Below are positions 16,189 through 19,537 of a DNA stretch of 19,537 nt, in pieces (positions within the stretch are counted from its first letter, which is position 1; every line of letters starts with the position of its first letter). Below the pieces are notes generated by a model. It was not told the DNA's origin. It worked only from the letters and a program-made list of their open reading frames with translations, and made no database searches. Origin of the DNA: Verrucomicrobiota bacterium (lineage in GTDB: Bacteria; Verrucomicrobiota; Verrucomicrobiae; Chthoniobacterales; UBA10450); assembly GCA_003219495.1 (NCBI GenBank), contig QHOZ01000065.1, forward strand, positions 1,152 to 20,688, read 5' to 3'. A program made the translations under genes and the position numbers.

Positions 16189-17466
16189 ATGCCAATTGAA
16201 ACCGCGGTCGCCCGGGAGGCGACAAGTCCCTACGACGCAACTTTTGCGATCCCGTCGGCATTTGCCAAGCTCGGGGCGCTTCGCGCTTCGCTCTTGCTGC
16301 GGCCGTGGTCGCTCGGATTGATGGTGACTTTGCTCCAAGTGGTCGTGGCGGTTTTGCTTTTGGCGCCGGAGGGACCGTTTTCGTTCCGCTATCAAACTTT
16401 AGTGCAGCACGACGGCTACTGGTTCGCCAACATTATCGACCGCGGCTACCAGACGATCGTTCCCCCGATCAATCATAAGGTGATGGAAGTTTCCAACGTC
16501 GCCTTTTTCCCCGCGTATCCCGCGTTGGCCGGGGCGATCCGCGCAATGTCCGGCGTGGAAACTGAAACTGCGCTCCTCATCGCGGCCCAACTCGCGGCCT
16601 GGGCCTTCTGGACTTACTTCTTTCTTTTCTGTGCACGTTGGAAAATTTCTCCAACGCTTCGCTTCTTCGGCGCGTTGTCGATCCTGGCCCATCCCGCTGC
16701 ATTCTTTCTCGTCGCGGGTTATTCCGAATCGCTCTTTCTCATGGCGCTCATCGGATTCATTTATTGGAGCGGCGCTCAGGGGCGTGCGGCTAAATTTATG
16801 GCCGCGGTTCACGGAATCATCATGTCGGCCACGCGCATCGTCGGCGTTCCGTGCGCCGCGTTTCCGGTCGTGCGCGCGGTTTGCAATAACGGTTGGGGCG
16901 CGTTGCGCGATGTTCGCGGATGGTTCCGCAATTACGGCAGCGCTGTGATTGGAATGGCTACCGCGATTCTCGGGGCGGTTTCGTTTTTTGTTTACTGCCA
17001 ATTCCGCTGGGGACGTTGGGACATGTACATGCTCACGCAAGCCGCCGGCTGGAATATTGAGCCTGACTATTTTGCGGTGTTTCGGCCGGCGAGTTACCGC
17101 TGGCTGCTCCCGCAATTGCACGATCCGACGCAGATGAGTCAGATGTCGATGACCGTCGGCGCGCTGTTGCTCGTCGGAATGGCGATTGCCGAATTCATCC
17201 CCGCGCTTCGCCGCGCTACCGGATGGCAAACGCGCATCGGTATCTACTTTTGCGCGGCCGTCATTTATTATATCTCGGTCGCCGGCGTCGCTTCACTCGA
17301 GATGGAAAGCATGCTTCGCTACGAGTTCTGCGTGCACGTTCTGATCGTGCTCGCTTTTCTGCATTATGTGCGTCAATTTTCCGTCCCACCGCCGCTTCTG
17401 CGCGCGTTCGGGATCGCAGCTGCGGTATTGGTCGGCGCTCTCGCGTTGGCTGTCCAAGGCTGGTAG
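16189..17466 (+). CDS. Multi-pass GT-C glycosyltransferase, PIG-V/mannosyltransferase-2-like
   Basis: A 425-residue integral membrane protein with roughly nine or ten hydrophobic segments (the first at about 42-59, the last at about 405-423). The pattern fits GT-C enzymes that use polyprenyl-phosphate sugars on the outer face of the inner membrane. Supporting motifs are an acidic site in the first loop (HDGYWFANIIDRGYQ, Asp75), AFFPAYPALAG (105-115), HPAAFFLVAGYSESLFLMAL (168-187) and ATRIVGVPC (214-222). These match the layout of the PIG-V/GPI mannosyltransferase II family and its bacterial relatives. Sugar and acceptor cannot be deduced. It starts at the ATG at 16189 with no Shine-Dalgarno sequence but a structured leader. 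The next gene begins 39 bases after the stop, so the two are probably one operon, perhaps for an envelope glycan. Confidence 0.75.
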   Translation: MPIETAVAREATSPYDATFAIPSAFAKLGALRASLLLRPWSLGLMVTLLQVVVAVLLLAPEGPFSFRYQTLVQHDGYWFANIIDRGYQTIVPPINHKVMEVSNVAFFPAYPALAGAIRAMSGVETETALLIAAQLAAWAFWTYFFLFCARWKISPTLRFFGALSILAHPAAFFLVAGYSESLFLMALIGFIYWSGAQGRAAKFMAAVHGIIMSATRIVGVPCAAFPVVRAVCNNGWGALRDVRGWFRNYGSAVIGMATAILGAVSFFVYCQFRWGRWDMYMLTQAAGWNIEPDYFAVFRPASYRWLLPQLHDPTQMSQMSMTVGALLLVGMAIAEFIPALRRATGWQTRIGIYFCAAVIYYISVAGVASLEMESMLRYEFCVHVLIVLAFLHYVRQFSVPPPLLRAFGIAAAVLVGALALAVQGW

Positions 17467-17505
17467 ATTTTGAATTTTACTCGAGGGAATTGGGTGGCCT
17501 AAGGA

Positions 17506-19035
17506 ATGAAAACAACTGTTGCAATTATTGGAGCGGGACCCGCGGGATTGACCGCGGCCTATCTCCTCACCAAAAACAAAGTGGACGTTACCGTGCTCGA
17601 AGCCGATCCGGTTTACGTCGGCGGAATCTCTCGCACCGCCAAATACAAAGGATTCCATTTCGATATTGGTGGACACCGTTTCTTTTCAAAATCGAAAGCG
17701 GTGGAAGATCTCTGGACCGAGATTTTACCGAACGACATGCTGCATCGCCCGCGCTCGTCGAAAATTTATTACGGCGGCAAATTCTTTACCTACCCGCTGA
17801 AACCGTTCGAGGCGTTGATCAAGCTCGGCATCGTAAGATCGACAATCTGCGTATTGTCCTGGCTCAAGGCGCGGGTCTTTCCGGTGCGCAAGCCGCGAAA
17901 TTTCGAAGACTGGGTCAGTAATCAATTCGGCAAACGTCTCTTCAACATTTTCTTCAAGAGTTACACCGAGAAAGTTTGGGGGATGAGCTGCAAACAAATC
18001 TCCGCGGATTGGGCCGCGCAGCGCATCAAAGGTTTGTCGCTCGGCAGCGCAATCAAGAATGCGTTCTTCAAACAGAAACCGGCGAACGGTGATCGCACGA
18101 AAGTTATTAAGACGCTGATCAATTCCTTTCGTTACCCGCGCAAAGGCCCGGGCATGATGTGGGAGGCGGCTGCGCTGAAGGTGAAGGAATTCGGCGGCAA
18201 AATTGAAATGGGCGCGCGCGTGAACGGCGCCGCTTACAACGAAGCCGGTGAAACTTGGACGCTTACATTCAAGGATCGCGAAGGAAATCAGCACTCGCTC
18301 GAGGCCGATCACGTGATTTCATCCGCGCCAATGCGCGAGCTCGTTTGCGGTGTTCAACCGCCGGTTTCGGATCGCACGCGCCGCGCGGCGGAAAATTTGA
18401 AGTATCGTGATTTCGTCACTGTGATGTTGATTTTGAAGGAGCGAAACAAGTTCTCGGATAATTGGATCTACATCCATGATCCGCGCGTGAAGGTCGGCCG
18501 CGTGCAGAATTTCAAATCCTGGTCGCCCGAAATGGTGCCGGATCCGAACATGGCCTGCTACGGCCTGGAATATTTCTGCTTCGAAGGCGACGGCCTTTGG
18601 GAATCGAAAGATGAAGAGTTGATCGAGCTTGCGAAGCGTGAGCTGATTCAAATCGGCCTCGCGCATGAAGGCGACGTTGTCGATGGAACAGTCGTTCGTC
18701 AGAAAAAAGCGTATCCGGTTTACGACGACGATTACGCGTTGAACGTGGCGACGATTCGTCAGGAGCTCGACACGAAATATCCGAACCTGCATCTCGTCGG
18801 CCGCAACGGAATGCACAAATACAACAATCAGGATCACGCCATGATGACCGCGATGTTGTGCGCCGAAAATATTTTGGCGGATGCGAAGCTTTACGATCTC
18901 TGGCAGGTCAACGCTGATGCGGAATATCACGAGCAAGGCGACGAAGCGCCCGACGATAAAACCGGCTCGGCACTGCGTCTTGTTCCAGGTCGCGTCAAAG
19001 AGGATCGCGAAGCGGAGCTCGCTTCGGAAAAGTAA
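17506..19035 (+). CDS. FAD-dependent oxidoreductase (amine oxidase / UDP-galactopyranose mutase-like)
   Basis: A 509-residue flavoprotein. The N-terminal Rossmann motif is IIGAGPAG (7-14), with the ribose-binding acid at Glu32 (VLEAD), followed by GGISRT (39-44) and FDIGGHRFF (52-60). Mid-protein blocks include [11 protein letters not shown] and [12 protein letters not shown]. The C-terminal FAD-binding block is [20 protein letters not shown]. This is the NAD(P)-binding Rossmann/amino-oxidase superfamily (COG1232-like), whose members near glycosyltransferases are often labelled UDP-galactopyranose mutase-like. The true mutase signature is not seen, so mutase, dehydrogenase and desaturase activity all remain open. 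AAGGA directly touches the ATG at 17506; GAGGG at 17483 is far. The GAGPAG position supports this start. Its partner is probably the GT-C gene 39 bases upstream. The last about 40 residues are charged and probably disordered. Confidence 0.8.
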   Translation: MKTTVAIIGAGPAGLTAAYLLTKNKVDVTVLEADPVYVGGISRTAKYKGFHFDIGGHRFFSKSKAVEDLWTEILPNDMLHRPRSSKIYYGGKFFTYPLKPFEALIKLGIVRSTICVLSWLKARVFPVRKPRNFEDWVSNQFGKRLFNIFFKSYTEKVWGMSCKQISADWAAQRIKGLSLGSAIKNAFFKQKPANGDRTKVIKTLINSFRYPRKGPGMMWEAAALKVKEFGGKIEMGARVNGAAYNEAGETWTLTFKDREGNQHSLEADHVISSAPMRELVCGVQPPVSDRTRRAAENLKYRDFVTVMLILKERNKFSDNWIYIHDPRVKVGRVQNFKSWSPEMVPDPNMACYGLEYFCFEGDGLWESKDEELIELAKRELIQIGLAHEGDVVDGTVVRQKKAYPVYDDDYALNVATIRQELDTKYPNLHLVGRNGMHKYNNQDHAMMTAMLCAENILADAKLYDLWQVNADAEYHEQGDEAPDDKTGSALRLVPGRVKEDREAELASEK

Positions 19036-19527
19036 CTACTGCCGAATCTCAATCGGTGTCCAATCGGGCGTGACGCGATAGAGTTCTTCGATCTCTTCGT
19101 CGGTCAACGCGATGCAGCCCGCGGTCCAATCTTGCATGCGATGAAACGCGCCGGTCCAGCCGCCGCCGTTGCGAATTCCGTGGATCATGATGTCGAAGCC
19201 GGCATTCACGCCGCGCGCAGCCGCGCGCGTGTTGTCTTCATCCGACGGGTAAGAAACGTGAAGCGCGAGATGATAATCACTTTCCGGATTGCGCCAGTCG
19301 ATCCAGTAAAATCCCTCCGGCGTTTTCATGTCGCCTTCCTGCTCTTTTGCGCCAACGGGATTTCGACCGAGCGCCACGCGATAGTCCTTTAACTTTTTCC
19401 CGCCGCGAAAGATCGACAATCGCCGGGCCGACTTCTCAACCAGGATCCGGTCGATTCTTGTTTCCGCGGGCAACGGATTCCAATTGTAGTGCGCGTAAAG
19501 ATAAACGCCGCCAATCAGCAAAACCAT
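19036..19527 (-). CDS. L,D-transpeptidase (YkuD domain), possibly partial at the N-terminus
   Basis: 163 residues from the ATG at 19527. The frame stays open to the window edge (Leu-Val-Ala precede this Met), so the true start may lie outside. A short hydrophobic N-terminal stretch (MVLLIGGVYLYA) is a signal peptide or membrane anchor that this start probably truncates. The YkuD catalytic site is clear: IMIHG (His116) and DWTAGCIALTDEEI (Cys138 nucleophile). The segment MKTPEGFYWIDWRNPESDYH is typical of the family. Such enzymes act in the periplasm, making 3-3 peptidoglycan cross-links or attaching or releasing proteins on the stem peptides; which reaction applies here is unknown. Its TAG stop (19036-19038) directly follows the TAA of the convergent flavoenzyme gene at 19033-19035, with no room for a terminator. 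Confidence 0.88.
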   Translation of the reverse strand: MVLLIGGVYLYAHYNWNPLPAETRIDRILVEKSARRLSIFRGGKKLKDYRVALGRNPVGAKEQEGDMKTPEGFYWIDWRNPESDYHLALHVSYPSDEDNTRAAARGVNAGFDIMIHGIRNGGGWTGAFHRMQDWTAGCIALTDEEIEELYRVTPDWTPIEIRQ

Positions 19528-19537
19528 TGCGACCAGT

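Noticed and set aside
17223..17921. A 232-codon plus-strand ORF bridging the GT-C and flavoenzyme genes
   Set aside because: It overlaps two well-supported genes in another frame and has an Arg/Ser-rich, motif-free sequence.

Overview
The window looks like chromosome of a Gram-negative, probably soil or sediment bacterium of the Verrucomicrobiota (Spartobacteria/Chthoniobacterales-like). This is inferred, not proven. The reasons are: very large secreted Asp-box proteins with Thr/Pro-rich linkers, a dockerin-type C-terminus, an IleS with HMGT and KISKS signatures, a divergent GT5 glycogen synthase-like enzyme, high GC, and poor Shine-Dalgarno use. I see no rRNA, tRNA, CRISPR, insertion sequence, phage gene or origin. 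The longest non-coding stretch is about 208 bases, so there is no gene-free gap above 300 bases.

Layout. (1) 1-2771 (-): a secreted sialidase-like protein running off the left edge, with one domain present twice. (2) 2899-5808 (-): a second secreted Asp-box protein ending in a dockerin-type calcium-binding pair. (3) 5998-9177 (+): isoleucyl-tRNA synthetase (ileS) and lipoprotein signal peptidase (lspA). A frame-changing lesion near 8540 leaves the two as one continuous ORF and puts the IleS zinc knuckle out of frame. (4) 9230-10561 (+): CCA-adding enzyme/poly(A) polymerase-family nucleotidyltransferase with an HD domain. (5) 10627-14358 (-): a third secreted giant, clearly paralogous to gene 1 in its propeller, with Fn3, PKD, a Thr/Pro linker and Calx-beta modules. 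(6) 14567-16018 (+): a GT5 glycogen synthase-like glucosyltransferase with an altered nucleotide-sugar motif. (7) 16189-17466 (+): a PIG-V-like GT-C membrane glycosyltransferase behind a leader that can fold into competing hairpins. (8) 17506-19035 (+): an FAD-dependent amine-oxidase/UDP-galactopyranose-mutase-like oxidoreductase. (9) 19036-19527 or beyond (-): an L,D-transpeptidase (YkuD) whose stop codon abuts the stop of gene 8.

How it fits together. The left part alternates information-processing genes (ileS-lspA, cca) with minus-strand genes for exported, probably surface or extracellular proteins. LspA would mature lipoproteins. The right part is about glycans and the envelope: a glucan-type glycosyltransferase, a polyprenyl-sugar-using membrane glycosyltransferase probably co-transcribed with a flavoenzyme of the sugar mutase/oxidoreductase type, and a peptidoglycan cross-linking or tailoring enzyme. 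The strongest signals for follow-up are the IleS-LspA frame fusion with a displaced zinc finger, the paralogous secreted propeller family with conserved Cys and His-Gly-His motifs, the non-canonical GlgA active-site motif, and the structured leader at 16068-16173.
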